Source: Streptomyces sp. NBC_00554 (GTDB lineage: Bacteria; Actinomycetota; Actinomycetes; Streptomycetales; Streptomycetaceae). Taken from it: 64,000 nt of DNA. A program made the position numbers and the translations under genes. The notes beneath the pieces are model-generated. The model made no database searches, had not been told where the DNA came from, and saw only the letters and a program-made list of their open reading frames with translations. This document shows positions 17,686-26,504 of this stretch, piece after piece (the first letter of the stretch is position 1; each line of letters starts with the position of its first letter). The stretch covers positions 9,192,501 through 9,256,500 of the forward strand of contig NZ_CP107799.1 in the NCBI RefSeq assembly GCF_041431135.1, written 5' to 3'.

Positions 17686-18761
17686 CGACCTCCGCAACTC
17701 CCCCTGCCTGGAAGGCCGAAGCCCTCTCCTCGCTGCGACGCTTCTCCCGCTCCACCTCCCTGACCCTGCTCTGCGTCGTCGTGGCCGGGTACATCGGCCT
17801 GGGTGTGGCGTCGTCCGGTTCCTTCTTCGAAGGCAACTCGGTCCGGACCTTCCTGCAGTACCTGGCGACCCCCATCCTCATCGGTCTCGCGCAGATGGTC
17901 TGCCTGTGCGTCGGACAGCTCAACCTCGCGGTCGGCGCCCTGGGCGGATTCACCGCCTGTGCCATGGGCGTCCTCATGGCCGACGCGGGTATGCCGGCCG
18001 GCCTGGCCGTCCTGATCGGCGTGCTGATGGCCACGGCGATCGGCGCTCTCACCGGTGCGTTCATCGTGGTGACCCAGATCAACGGGTTCATCGTCACCCT
18101 CGGCACCATGACCATCCTGCTGGGCGCGCAGTACCGGCTGGCCGGGACCCGTACCGTCGACGGCTACTCCGCCACCCTGCGTGATCTGGGCACGGCCGCG
18201 CCCGCGAACATCCCGCTCGTCCTCGTCACGGCACTGGTCGTGGCCGCCCTCCTCGCCGTGTTCATGCACCGGGGGATCGCGGGACGGCGACTGCTCGCGG
18301 CGGGCGGCAATCCGCTGGCCGCACGGCTCTCGGGCATTTCCACCGACCGCCAGATCGTCCTGGCGCACACGCTGTCCGGCCTGCTGATCGGAGTGGCCGC
18401 ACTGATCGCGACCGCCTCGCTGCCCGGCGTCAACCGCAGCGTCGGCGGCGACTGGCTCCTGCCCAGCTTCGCGGCCCCCATCATCGGCGGTGTGGCCCTG
18501 ACCGGCGGGTCGGTGGCGATTCTCGGGACCGTGCTGGCCGCCTTCGTCATGCGGCTCATCGACAGCGCACGTGCCGAGTTCTCGCTCGATCCGAGCTGGG
18601 TCAACTTCCTGATCGGCGTCGTCGTCCTCGCCACGGTCGTCGGAGGCCGCCTCCACCAGTCGCACCTCAGCACCGCACGCCCGCACAAGGATGGGCAACC
18701 GCCCCCCGACAACCGGGCGGCGCCCGCCGCCACCCTGCCGAGCACCGGGGGTGCCCAGTGA
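17682..18761 (+). CDS. ABC transporter permease, RbsC type (2)
   Basis: 359-residue paralogue of the preceding permease, with CVGQLNLAVGALGGFTA and GGNPLAARLSGISTDRQIVLAHTLSGLL in the same places. Its C-terminus is a ~40-residue Pro/Ala/Gly-rich cytoplasmic tail not usual for the family. It overlaps its neighbours by 4 bp on both sides, so all subunits should be made in fixed proportions. Confidence 0.92.
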   Translation: MTTSATPPAWKAEALSSLRRFSRSTSLTLLCVVVAGYIGLGVASSGSFFEGNSVRTFLQYLATPILIGLAQMVCLCVGQLNLAVGALGGFTACAMGVLMADAGMPAGLAVLIGVLMATAIGALTGAFIVVTQINGFIVTLGTMTILLGAQYRLAGTRTVDGYSATLRDLGTAAPANIPLVLVTALVVAALLAVFMHRGIAGRRLLAAGGNPLAARLSGISTDRQIVLAHTLSGLLIGVAALIATASLPGVNRSVGGDWLLPSFAAPIIGGVALTGGSVAILGTVLAAFVMRLIDSARAEFSLDPSWVNFLIGVVVLATVVGGRLHQSHLSTARPHKDGQPPPDNRAAPAATLPSTGGAQ

Positions 18762-20311
18762 GCGACGTACTGCTGGAGTGCGAGGACATCGTCAAGGTCT
18801 TCCCCGGGGTGCGCGCCCTGGACCAGGTGGCCCTGCGCCTGACGGCGGGAACCGTGCACGCCCTTCTCGGTGAGAACGGCGCGGGCAAATCGACCCTGAT
18901 CAAGGTCCTGACCGGGGTCCACGCCCCGGACGGCGGCCGTCTGCTGCTGGGCGGCAGCGAGGTGCATCTGCGGACCCCACTGGACGCCACCCGCGCCGGC
19001 ATCGGCGTGGTGCACCAGGAGCGCAATCTGATTCCCGCCTTCTCCGTGGCGGAGAACATCACGCTCCTGAAGCCCCCCTCACGCCGCGGCCTCATCGACC
19101 GCGGGGCCATGACCGGCCCGGTGGAACACTGTCTCCGGGAGGTCGGGCTCGACCTGGACCCGCACACGGTCGTCAGTGAACTCTCCGTCGCTCAGCAGCA
19201 GTTGGTGGAGATCGCCAAGGCGCTGCACACCGACAGCCGGGTACTCCTGCTGGACGAACCGACCGCGTCCCTCTCGCCGCAGGAGGCCGAGCGGCTCTTC
19301 GAGGTGATCCGGCGACTGACGGCCCGCGGCACCTGCGTCGTCTTCGTCAGCCACAAACTGGAGGAAGTGTTCGCGGTCTGCGACACCGTCACCGTGCTGC
19401 GCGACGGGCACTCCGTACTGCGGTCGGCCCCGCTCGCCGAGCACACGCACGACGAGATCGTGAGCCTGATGGTGGGCCGCACCCACGAGGCCTCCGCACT
19501 CTCCCCGCGGACGGTGGACCGGACCGCGGAGCCGGCGCTCTCCCTCACGGGTGTCGCCACCGCGGCGGGCCACGCCGGCATCAATCTTGATGTCAGGCCC
19601 GGAGAGATCGTCGGGCTGTACGGTCTCGTCGGCGCCGGCCGCAGCGAACTGGTCCGGGCCGTCCTCGGCCTCGAACGCGTCACGGCCGGCGAAGTTCGTG
19701 TGTACGGCGAGCCGGCGAAGATCTCCTCCCCACGTCAGGCACTCCACGAGTACGGAATCGGCTATCTCACCGAGAACCGCAAGGAGGAAGGCGTCTTCCT
19801 GGAACAGCCGATTCTGCGGAACATCACCGTCACCGTGTGGAAGAAGCTGGCGCAGGCCCTGGGGTACGTCTCCGACAAGCGGGAAAGAAGCGTCGCCGAA
19901 GACCTTGTCGAGCGGCTCGGCATCCGCATCGCCTCACTGGAACAGAACGCCGGTGAACTGTCCGGCGGCAACCAGCAGAAGGTGAGCCTTGCCAAATGGC
20001 TCGCGGCGGACACCCGGCTGCTCGTCGTCGACGAACCGACCGTCGGTGTCGACGTCCGCACCAAGCACGCCTTCCACGAACTGATCTGGGAGCTCGCCCG
20101 TGACGGCCTGCCCATCCTGCTGATCAGCAGCGACCTCGGAGAGATGGTGACGCTGGCCGACCGCATCGTCGTCATGGCGGACTACCGGATCCGGGGAGAG
20201 ACCGGGAACGAACACGACTACGAGCGTATGAGCGGCCAGGTCATCCGCCTCATCCACGGACAGGGGAACGCGACGAGGGACTCGGACCGCGACTCGCAAA
20301 TCCCTATATGA
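18758..20311 (+). CDS. Sugar ABC transporter ATPase, RbsA type (two nucleotide-binding domains)
   Basis: 517-residue tandem ATPase. Domain 1 has Walker A GENGAGKST, signature LSVAQQQ and Walker B VLLLDEPTASLS. Domain 2 has the degenerate Walker A GLVGAGRSE, the signature LSGGNQQKVSLAKWLA and LLVVDEPTVGVD. The altered second Walker A is normal for RbsA, MglA and XylG proteins, where one site is weak. The GTG at 18758 overlaps the permease stop. It energises the importer encoded from 14348. Confidence 0.94.
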   Translation: MSDVLLECEDIVKVFPGVRALDQVALRLTAGTVHALLGENGAGKSTLIKVLTGVHAPDGGRLLLGGSEVHLRTPLDATRAGIGVVHQERNLIPAFSVAENITLLKPPSRRGLIDRGAMTGPVEHCLREVGLDLDPHTVVSELSVAQQQLVEIAKALHTDSRVLLLDEPTASLSPQEAERLFEVIRRLTARGTCVVFVSHKLEEVFAVCDTVTVLRDGHSVLRSAPLAEHTHDEIVSLMVGRTHEASALSPRTVDRTAEPALSLTGVATAAGHAGINLDVRPGEIVGLYGLVGAGRSELVRAVLGLERVTAGEVRVYGEPAKISSPRQALHEYGIGYLTENRKEEGVFLEQPILRNITVTVWKKLAQALGYVSDKRERSVAEDLVERLGIRIASLEQNAGELSGGNQQKVSLAKWLAADTRLLVVDEPTVGVDVRTKHAFHELIWELARDGLPILLISSDLGEMVTLADRIVVMADYRIRGETGNEHDYERMSGQVIRLIHGQGNATRDSDRDSQIPI

Positions 20312-20313
20312 TT
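20299..20313. promoter_or_regulatory. Dyad before the GntR gene, candidate autoregulatory site
   Basis: AATCCCTATATGATT has AATC/GATT arms and overlaps the stop codon of the RbsA-type gene, 44 bp before the GntR start. It resembles the dyads at 14145 and 14320 (shared CCTAT core) but is one base shorter, so equivalence is uncertain. Confidence 0.35.
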
Positions 20314-20356
20314 CACAGGCGTTACTTGGACCGGAATGCTCAAGGGGAGGCGGGAC

Positions 20357-21082
20357 ATGCTGTCGGAAGAGCCTCACGTGCCGGAGGGTGCGGCCACCGA
20401 AGCGGTCCCGCCGCCCCGGGTCCTGCCTCAGCGCCAGGTCCTGGCGGACAGTGTGTACGAGGCCATCAAGGCGATGGTGATGGACCACAAGATCAAGCCG
20501 GGGGCCCGGGTGGGCATCGAGGCGCTCGCCCGCTACCTCGAGGTGTCACCCACGCCGGTACGCGAGGCCCTCGCCCGGCTGGAGGCGGACGGCCTGGTCA
20601 CCAAGCGGTCCCTCGCCGGCTATCGCACCACCGACCTCCTCACCGTCGAGGGCATCGAGGAGCTCTTCGAGATGCGGCTGCTGCTGGAACCGCACGCCGC
20701 GGCGCTGGCGGCCGAGAGGGCCGATGAAGCCCAACTGGACCGGATAGAAGCGCTCATGGAGGAGATGCGGGGCGAACCCGAAGAGGGCGGGAGCTATGCC
20801 GTGTACGGCCGGTTCGCCTCCCTCGACCAGCAGTTCCACGACGCGCTCGCAGCGGCCTCGGGGCGCGGTCTGCTCGCGGACGCCGTCGAGCGGCTCCACG
20901 CGCATCTCCACATCTTCCGCCTCAGCGCCATCGCGGGTGCGGGCCCGGCGACGGTCGCCGAACACGACCGGATCCTGCGAGCCGTACTCAGGCGCAACGC
21001 CGACCGCGCCGCACAGTCCATGCGGGAACACCTGCAGAGCAGCCTGGAGCGCCAGCTGATCTGCTTCCGCGAAGGCAACTGA
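20357..21082 (+). CDS. GntR-family regulator, FadR/FCD type
   Basis: 241-residue regulator. It has an N-terminal winged helix-turn-helix (VYEAIKAMVMDHKIKPGARVGIEALARYLEVSPTPVREALARLEADG) and a C-terminal all-helical FCD ligand domain, with conserved residues in LDQQFHDALAAASG and AEHDRILRAV. The ATG at 20357 has GGGAGG 6 nt upstream. As last gene of the ribose-type operon, it probably senses the sugar acid handled there and represses at the nearby AT-rich dyads. Both points are inference. Confidence 0.92.
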   Translation: MLSEEPHVPEGAATEAVPPPRVLPQRQVLADSVYEAIKAMVMDHKIKPGARVGIEALARYLEVSPTPVREALARLEADGLVTKRSLAGYRTTDLLTVEGIEELFEMRLLLEPHAAALAAERADEAQLDRIEALMEEMRGEPEEGGSYAVYGRFASLDQQFHDALAAASGRGLLADAVERLHAHLHIFRLSAIAGAGPATVAEHDRILRAVLRRNADRAAQSMREHLQSSLERQLICFREGN

Positions 21083-21094
21083 GCCGGCGAGCCG

Positions 21095-21110
21095 GCGGAG
21101 GCCCTTCCGC
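21095..21110. terminator. Small hairpin between convergent gntR-type and coxE genes
   Basis: GCGGA/TCCGC arms with a 6-nt loop in the 52-bp gap between converging genes. There is no T-run. It could end either transcript, but the pairing is short. Confidence 0.35.
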
Positions 21111-21134
21111 GAACAGGCACCCCATCAGTACGCG

Positions 21135-22337
21135 TCAGTCCGCGATCGCCGCGGCCAACTCGGTGAGAGCCGCGAGGCTGTGGCCGCTCACGAACGTGTC
21201 GCAGTAGGGGAGTGCAGCGGCCATGCCACCGGCGCGCGGGGCGTAACCGGGCGCAGCCTTGCGGGGGTTGACCCAGACGATCCGATGCGCGAGCCGCGCG
21301 AGACGGGCCATCTCACGTCCGACGGCTGCGGGATCCTCGCCCTCCCAGCCGTCGGAGAAGATCACCACCACGGCGCCGCGCGCCATGCCCCGGCGGCCGA
21401 ACCGGTTGTTGAACTCGGCCAGCGCATGGCCGATCCGCGTGCCGCCCGACCAGTCGGACACGGTGGCGCCCGCTCGTCGCAGTGCGGCGTCCACGCCGGC
21501 CGGGCCGGTGTGCCGCAGCAGCGGAGTGAGCCGGGTGAGCCGGGTGGCGAAGACGAACGCCTCGGCGGCCACACCGGCCGCCGCTCGCGGGAAGAGACGC
21601 AGATAGGCGCGGGTGTACGGCTCCATGGAGCGGGAGATGTCACACAGCAGCACCAGCCGTCGCCGCCGCATACGGTTGCGGCTGCGGGCCAGCGGCACCG
21701 CCTCACCGCCGGTGCCCTGCCCGGCGCGCAGGGTACGGCGCAGGTCGATACGGCGACCCCGGCGGTCCGCCTCCCGGCGGCGGCTGCGGCGCAGCGGCGC
21801 GTTCACCACCAACAGGGCGAGCAGCCGGTTCAGTTCGGCCAGTTCACCCGGTTCGAGGGCGGCGAAGTCCTTGTGCGCGAGGACCTCGGCCGCGCTGCCC
21901 GCCGTACGCAGCTCCTCGGTTCGCCGGTCCTTCGTACGGTCGCGGTCCGACACTCCGCCGAAACTGCCGTGCAGCACCGGCGAGTTGGCCGGATCCCGGC
22001 CGATTCCCGACGGCACCGAGACCCGCCCGGGCTCGGGACCGTACTCGGCTCCGGACAACGGCCGGGGCTCCCGGCGGACGGCGACCGAACGCGGAACCCC
22101 TGCGAAGAGCGCATCGAAGACCCGGTCGAACGGCGCGATCTGCTCGCGACCCGTCACGAATGCCACCCGTGCCGCCCAGTACAACGCCGTACGGTCCACC
22201 GGCGGCAGCAGCCGCAACGCCTCCAGGAACCGCACCGACCGCTCCGGCGTCACCGCCACCCCGGCGCGCCGCAGTTCCTCGCCCAGCCGGCCGCCGAACT
22301 CGGCCCGGTCGAAGAGCGGAACGGCACCGGGGTTCAC
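21135..22337 (-). CDS. coxE: CoxE-type von Willebrand factor A protein for CO dehydrogenase maturation
   Basis: 400-residue soluble protein. The N-terminal half is an Arg-rich helical CoxE region. The C-terminal vWA domain has a MIDAS DxSxS motif (LLCDISRSMEPY), SDWSGGTRIG and VVIFSDGWEGEDP. In CO dehydrogenase operons CoxE works with the AAA+ ATPase CoxD to mature the Mo/Cu active site. The GTG at 22337 overlaps the CoxD stop (GTGA). It is the last gene of the cox operon. Confidence 0.92.
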   Translation of the reverse strand: MNPGAVPLFDRAEFGGRLGEELRRAGVAVTPERSVRFLEALRLLPPVDRTALYWAARVAFVTGREQIAPFDRVFDALFAGVPRSVAVRREPRPLSGAEYGPEPGRVSVPSGIGRDPANSPVLHGSFGGVSDRDRTKDRRTEELRTAGSAAEVLAHKDFAALEPGELAELNRLLALLVVNAPLRRSRRREADRRGRRIDLRRTLRAGQGTGGEAVPLARSRNRMRRRRLVLLCDISRSMEPYTRAYLRLFPRAAAGVAAEAFVFATRLTRLTPLLRHTGPAGVDAALRRAGATVSDWSGGTRIGHALAEFNNRFGRRGMARGAVVVIFSDGWEGEDPAAVGREMARLARLAHRIVWVNPRKAAPGYAPRAGGMAAALPYCDTFVSGHSLAALTELAAAIAD

Positions 22338-23233
22338 GGGTGCCGGTCCGCGACCAGCCAGTCCAGGCCGCGTTCCCGTGCCAGCTCCTGGTCCTCCCGG
22401 TACTTGAGCAGGGAACCGAGGGTGCTCCGGGCGACATCGGCGTCGAGGCGGGGCACGCCAAGGAGGTTCAGCGCGGAGATCCAGTCGATGGTCTCGGCGA
22501 TGCCCGGAGCCTTCTGCAGCTCCAGAGTCCGCAGCCTTCGTACGGCGGCCGCGACCGCGGCCGCCAACTCCCGCGAGGTCCCGGGCACCCGGCGGCGCAC
22601 GATCTCGACCAGCCGCTCGGTGTCCGGATAGTCGATCCAGTGGTACAGGCACCGGCGCTTGAGCGCGTCGTGCAGATCACGGGTGCGGTTGGAGGTGAGC
22701 ACCACGACGGGCGGCACGGTCGCCCGGATGGTGCCGATCTCGGGGATGGTCACGGCCGCTTCGGCGAGCACCTCCAGGAGGAACGCCTCGAAGTCGTCGT
22801 CGGCGCGGTCGATCTCGTCGATGAGGAGGACGGCGGGTGCGGGCCCGGGGTGGGTGAGCGCGGCGAGCACGGGGCGTCGGAGGAGGTAGTCCTCGCTGAA
22901 CAGGTCCGCCTCGGAGAGCTGTTCGTGCCGGGCCTCGGCGAGGCGGATACCGAGCAGCTGGCGCGGATAGTTCCACTCGTACAGCGCCTCGGCGGCGTCC
23001 AGACCGTCGTAGCACTGAAGCCGGATCAGCGGGCTGCCCAGTATTCCGGCCACCGCCTTGGCCGCCTCCGTCTTTCCGACGCCCGCCTCGCCCTCCAGAA
23101 GCAGTGGCTGGGGGAGCCGCAGGGCGAGGAAGAGGGCGGTGACCAGACCGTCGTCGGCGAGATAGCCCAGTGAGTCCAGCGCGGCGCGCAGACTCCCCAC
23201 GCCCGGCAGGCAGCGCTCGACGAATTCGCTCAC
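22334..23233 (-). CDS. coxD: CoxD-type MoxR AAA+ ATPase
   Basis: 299-residue AAA+ ATPase with Walker A GEAGVGKTEAAKAVA, Walker B AVLLIDEIDRADDDFEAFLLEVL, sensor 1 VVLTSNRTRDLHDALKRRC and the MoxR-like HWIDYPDTER. In Oligotropha, CoxD drives insertion of sulfur and copper into the molybdenum site. The GTG at 23233 overlaps the XdhC-like gene stop, and the stop overlaps the coxE start, so the three maturation genes are translationally coupled. Confidence 0.93.
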   Translation of the reverse strand: MSEFVERCLPGVGSLRAALDSLGYLADDGLVTALFLALRLPQPLLLEGEAGVGKTEAAKAVAGILGSPLIRLQCYDGLDAAEALYEWNYPRQLLGIRLAEARHEQLSEADLFSEDYLLRRPVLAALTHPGPAPAVLLIDEIDRADDDFEAFLLEVLAEAAVTIPEIGTIRATVPPVVVLTSNRTRDLHDALKRRCLYHWIDYPDTERLVEIVRRRVPGTSRELAAAVAAAVRRLRTLELQKAPGIAETIDWISALNLLGVPRLDADVARSTLGSLLKYREDQELARERGLDWLVADRHP

Positions 23234-24153
23234 GAGGCGTCGGCCTCCGGGTAACGGGAGGGGTCCTTCTCGTACGCGGCGCGGCAACCGGTGCAGCAGA
23301 ACCAGCGGCGGTCGCCGCCGGCTTCGGAGTACGGGGTGTTGTCCGCGACGGCGACCGTCATGCCGCACACGGGGTCGACGGCCGTCAGAGCCTCCTCCGC
23401 CTCCGGAGACCGACCGCCCACCGCCTGAATGACCTCCGCCAGGATCGACACGGCGACCTCGCCCGGTGTGCGGGCGCCGATCCACAGTCCCGCCGGGGTG
23501 CGGATCCGCGCGCGCTGCCCAGGGTCGAGATCAAGCCCGGCCAGCACCGCGGCCCCACGCCTGGGGCTGGCGACAAGACCGATGTACGGCACCTCCGCCC
23601 GCACCGCCGACACCAGCACCGGTTCCTCGTCCCGGCCGTGCGAGGCGATCACCACCGCCTGGGTCCCGGCCAGCGAGTCCGGGGTGATCCCGTCGACGCC
23701 GGCCGACGTGATGTCGTAGCCGAGCGCCGGCCCGAAGGCAGCCACGGAACGGGCGATGGGCGAGTCACCCACCACGACCACGCGCGGCGCCGGCCGCAGC
23801 GGCTCCAGGAAGATCTCCAACTCCCCTCCGGACAGGCATGGGTTGGCGACGAGCAACGCCCCCTCCTCGACAACCGGCTCCCCGGTGCCGTCCGTTGTCG
23901 CCTCCGGCGAGATGCGGAGCAGCAGCGACTCGCCGCTCCGCAGGGTCCGCAGCGCCTGGACCCGAACCGTCGCCTCTGCGCAGACGCCTCCGACGAAACC
24001 CTCGATACGGCCGTCCGCGAGGACCAGCGCGATGTCGCCCGGCCGAGCGCTCGCCGGACGGCGGGCACGCACCACGGTGGCTTTGACGAACGGCACATGA
24101 CGTCCCGTCAGTTCGGCCATGCGTGCCTCGAGCAGTGCTGCCACGGGGCTCAT
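23230..24153 (-). CDS. coxF: CoxF-like XdhC family protein fused to a C-terminal YHS domain
   Basis: 307 residues. Residues 1-~255 are an XdhC/CoxF protein: GFVGGVCAEATVRVQALRTL at the N-terminal motif, then a Rossmann domain with VVVVGDSPIARSVAAFG, IASHGRDEEPVL, IGLVASPRRGAAVL and LWIGARTPGEVAVSILAE. Residues ~263-300 are a separate YHS domain (DPVCGM, then WFCCTGC) with clustered Cys, the type that binds metal such as copper. XdhC proteins hold and sulfurate the molybdenum cofactor. The added YHS domain may handle the copper of the Mo/Cu site, which is inference. It overlaps coxL and coxD by 4 bp each. Confidence 0.92.
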   Translation of the reverse strand: MSPVAALLEARMAELTGRHVPFVKATVVRARRPASARPGDIALVLADGRIEGFVGGVCAEATVRVQALRTLRSGESLLLRISPEATTDGTGEPVVEEGALLVANPCLSGGELEIFLEPLRPAPRVVVVGDSPIARSVAAFGPALGYDITSAGVDGITPDSLAGTQAVVIASHGRDEEPVLVSAVRAEVPYIGLVASPRRGAAVLAGLDLDPGQRARIRTPAGLWIGARTPGEVAVSILAEVIQAVGGRSPEAEEALTAVDPVCGMTVAVADNTPYSEAGGDRRWFCCTGCRAAYEKDPSRYPEADAS

Positions 24154-26504
24154 TGGGGCGCCTCCACCTCGCCGTGCCGCATCGCCTGCCACACCCGGCC
24201 CGGCGTCAGCGGCATGTCGGCGTGGCGTACGCCGATGGCGTCGAGGACCGCGTTGACGACGGCCGGCGGCGAACCGACGGTCGCCGACTCGCCGATGCCC
24301 TTGGCGCCGATCGGATGGTGCGGGGAGGGGGTGACGGTGTGGTCGAGTTCCCAGGCGGGGACCTCAAGGGCGGTCGGCAGCAGATAGTCCATGAAGGAAC
24401 CGGAGAGGCAGTTGCCGTCCTCGTCGAAGCTGATGAGCTCCATCAGCGCCATGCCGACCCCGTCGGCCAGACCGCCGTGCACCTGCCCCTCGATGATCAT
24501 GGGGTTGATACGGGTGCCGCAGTCGTCCACGGCGATGAAGCGCCGCACCTTCACCGCGCCCGTGCCGGAATCGACGTCGACCACACAGACGTACGCGCCG
24601 AAGGGGTATGTCAGATTGGGCGGATTGTAGACGGTCGTCGCCTCCAGATGACCCTCCATCCCGTCCGGCAGTTCCAGCGAGCCGTGCGCGGCGAGTGCGA
24701 TCTCCTGGATCGTCTTCGTCACCGCCGGGTCGCCCGCGACCGACCAGCGGCCCTTGGTCCATTCGAGGTCGTCCGGACTGACCTCCAGCATGGCGCCCGC
24801 GATGATCCGCGCCTTGTCGCGCACCTTGCGAGCCACCACGGCAGCGGCCGCTCCTGACACGGGAGTTGAGCGGCTTCCGTAGGTGCCGAGCCCGAACGGG
24901 GTCTGGTCGGTGTCGCCGTGCACGACGTCGATGTCCTCGGGCGGGATGCCCAACTCCTCGGCGATGATCTGCGCGAACGTCGTCTCGTGGCCCTGCCCCT
25001 GCGTCTGCACGCTCAGCCGGACCACCGCCTTGCCGGTCGGGTGGACCCGCAGTTCGCAGCCGTCGGCCATGCCGAGGCCCAGGATGTCCATGTGCTTGCG
25101 CGGCCCGGCGCCGACCGTCTCGGTGAAGAACGAAAGGCCGATGCCCATGAGTTCACCGCGGGCGCGCTTCTCGCTCTGCTCCTTGCGCAGCTCCTCGTAC
25201 CCCGCGAGGTCCAGGGCCTTGCGCAGACAGGCGGGGTAGTCGCCGGAGTCGTACGTCCAGCCGGTCTTGTTCTCGTACGGGAACTGCTCCGGACGCAGCA
25301 GGTTCCGCATCCTCAACTCAGCCGGATCGGCGCCGAGTTCGGCGGCAAGGCAGTCCACCATGCGCTCGATCAGGTACACCGCCTCGGTGACCCGGAAGGA
25401 ACAGGCATAGGCGACGCCGCCGGGGGCCTTGTTGGTGTAGACGCCGGTGACATGGCAGTGCGCGGCCTCGATGTCGTACGAGCCGGTGAAGATGTGGAAG
25501 AAGCCGGCCGGGTACTTGGTGGGCTGCGCCGTGGAGTTGAACGCGCCGTGGTCGGCGAGGACCTTGACCCGTACACCCAGGATCTTGCCGTCCCGGGTCG
25601 CGGCGATCTCGCCGGTCATGTGGTAGTCGCGGGCGAAGGAGGTGCTCATCAGGTTCTCGGAGCGGTCCTCCATCCACTTCACGGGCCGTCCGGTCACGAT
25701 CGATCCGACGATCGCGCAGACGTATCCCGGGTAGATGCCGACCTTGTTGCCGAAACCGCCGCCGATATCAGGTGAGATGACGCGGATCTTGTGTTCGGGG
25801 ATGCCGGCCACCATCGCGTAGAGGGTGCGGTGGGCGTGCGGGGCCTGGGTGGTGGAGTAGAGAGTGAGCTTGCCGTCGACCGGATCCATGGAGGCGACCG
25901 CCCCGCAGGTCTCCAGCGGGGCGGGGTGGACACGCGGGTAGAGCATGGTCTGCTCGACGACGACATCGGCCCGCTCGAACACCTCATCCGTGGCGGCCTT
26001 GTCGCCCGCCTCCCAGTCGAAGATGTGGTTGTTCGTACGGCCTTCCAGGTCGTCCCGGATGACGGGCGCGTCCGCGTCGAGGGCGCGGCGGGCGTTGACG
26101 ACCGGATCCAGCGGCTCGTACTCGACGTCGATCAGCTCGATCGCGTCGCGTGCCGCGTAGTGGTCCTCGGCGACGACGAACGCGACCTCCTGGCCCTGGA
26201 AGCGCACCTTGTCGGTGGCGAGCACGGCCTGGGTGTCCATCGACAGGGTCGGCATCCAGGCGAGGCCGAGGCCGGCCAGGGTCTCGCCGGTGATCACGGC
26301 CTTGACCTTCGGGTGGGCCTCGGCGGCCGAGGTGTCGATGGAGACGATGCGGGCGTGCGCGAACGGGCTGCGCAGCACGGCTCCGTGCAGCATTCCGGGC
26401 AGGTGGATGTCGTCCACGTAGTGGCCCTTGCCGCGGACGAAGCGCGGGTCCTCCTTGCGCTTCATCCGGCCGAAGCCGATGGGCCTTTCCTCGGTCGTGG
26501 TCAT
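24150..26504 (-). CDS. coxL: Aerobic CO dehydrogenase large subunit, form I
   Basis: 784-residue molybdenum-copper subunit that oxidises CO to CO2. The form I active-site motif is present as AYACSFR, with Cys368 as the expected copper ligand (Cys388 in Oligotropha). The usual Arg before Cys is Ala. Glu739 in GAKGIGESATVG matches the catalytic Glu763. Other molybdopterin contacts include PDIGGGFGNKVGIYPG and TQGQGHETTFAQI. The ATG at 26504 overlaps the coxS stop. The order M-S-L and the adjacent maturation genes fit form I rather than form II (AYRGAGR) enzymes. Confidence 0.95.
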   Translation of the reverse strand: MTTTEERPIGFGRMKRKEDPRFVRGKGHYVDDIHLPGMLHGAVLRSPFAHARIVSIDTSAAEAHPKVKAVITGETLAGLGLAWMPTLSMDTQAVLATDKVRFQGQEVAFVVAEDHYAARDAIELIDVEYEPLDPVVNARRALDADAPVIRDDLEGRTNNHIFDWEAGDKAATDEVFERADVVVEQTMLYPRVHPAPLETCGAVASMDPVDGKLTLYSTTQAPHAHRTLYAMVAGIPEHKIRVISPDIGGGFGNKVGIYPGYVCAIVGSIVTGRPVKWMEDRSENLMSTSFARDYHMTGEIAATRDGKILGVRVKVLADHGAFNSTAQPTKYPAGFFHIFTGSYDIEAAHCHVTGVYTNKAPGGVAYACSFRVTEAVYLIERMVDCLAAELGADPAELRMRNLLRPEQFPYENKTGWTYDSGDYPACLRKALDLAGYEELRKEQSEKRARGELMGIGLSFFTETVGAGPRKHMDILGLGMADGCELRVHPTGKAVVRLSVQTQGQGHETTFAQIIAEELGIPPEDIDVVHGDTDQTPFGLGTYGSRSTPVSGAAAAVVARKVRDKARIIAGAMLEVSPDDLEWTKGRWSVAGDPAVTKTIQEIALAAHGSLELPDGMEGHLEATTVYNPPNLTYPFGAYVCVVDVDSGTGAVKVRRFIAVDDCGTRINPMIIEGQVHGGLADGVGMALMELISFDEDGNCLSGSFMDYLLPTALEVPAWELDHTVTPSPHHPIGAKGIGESATVGSPPAVVNAVLDAIGVRHADMPLTPGRVWQAMRHGEVEAPQ

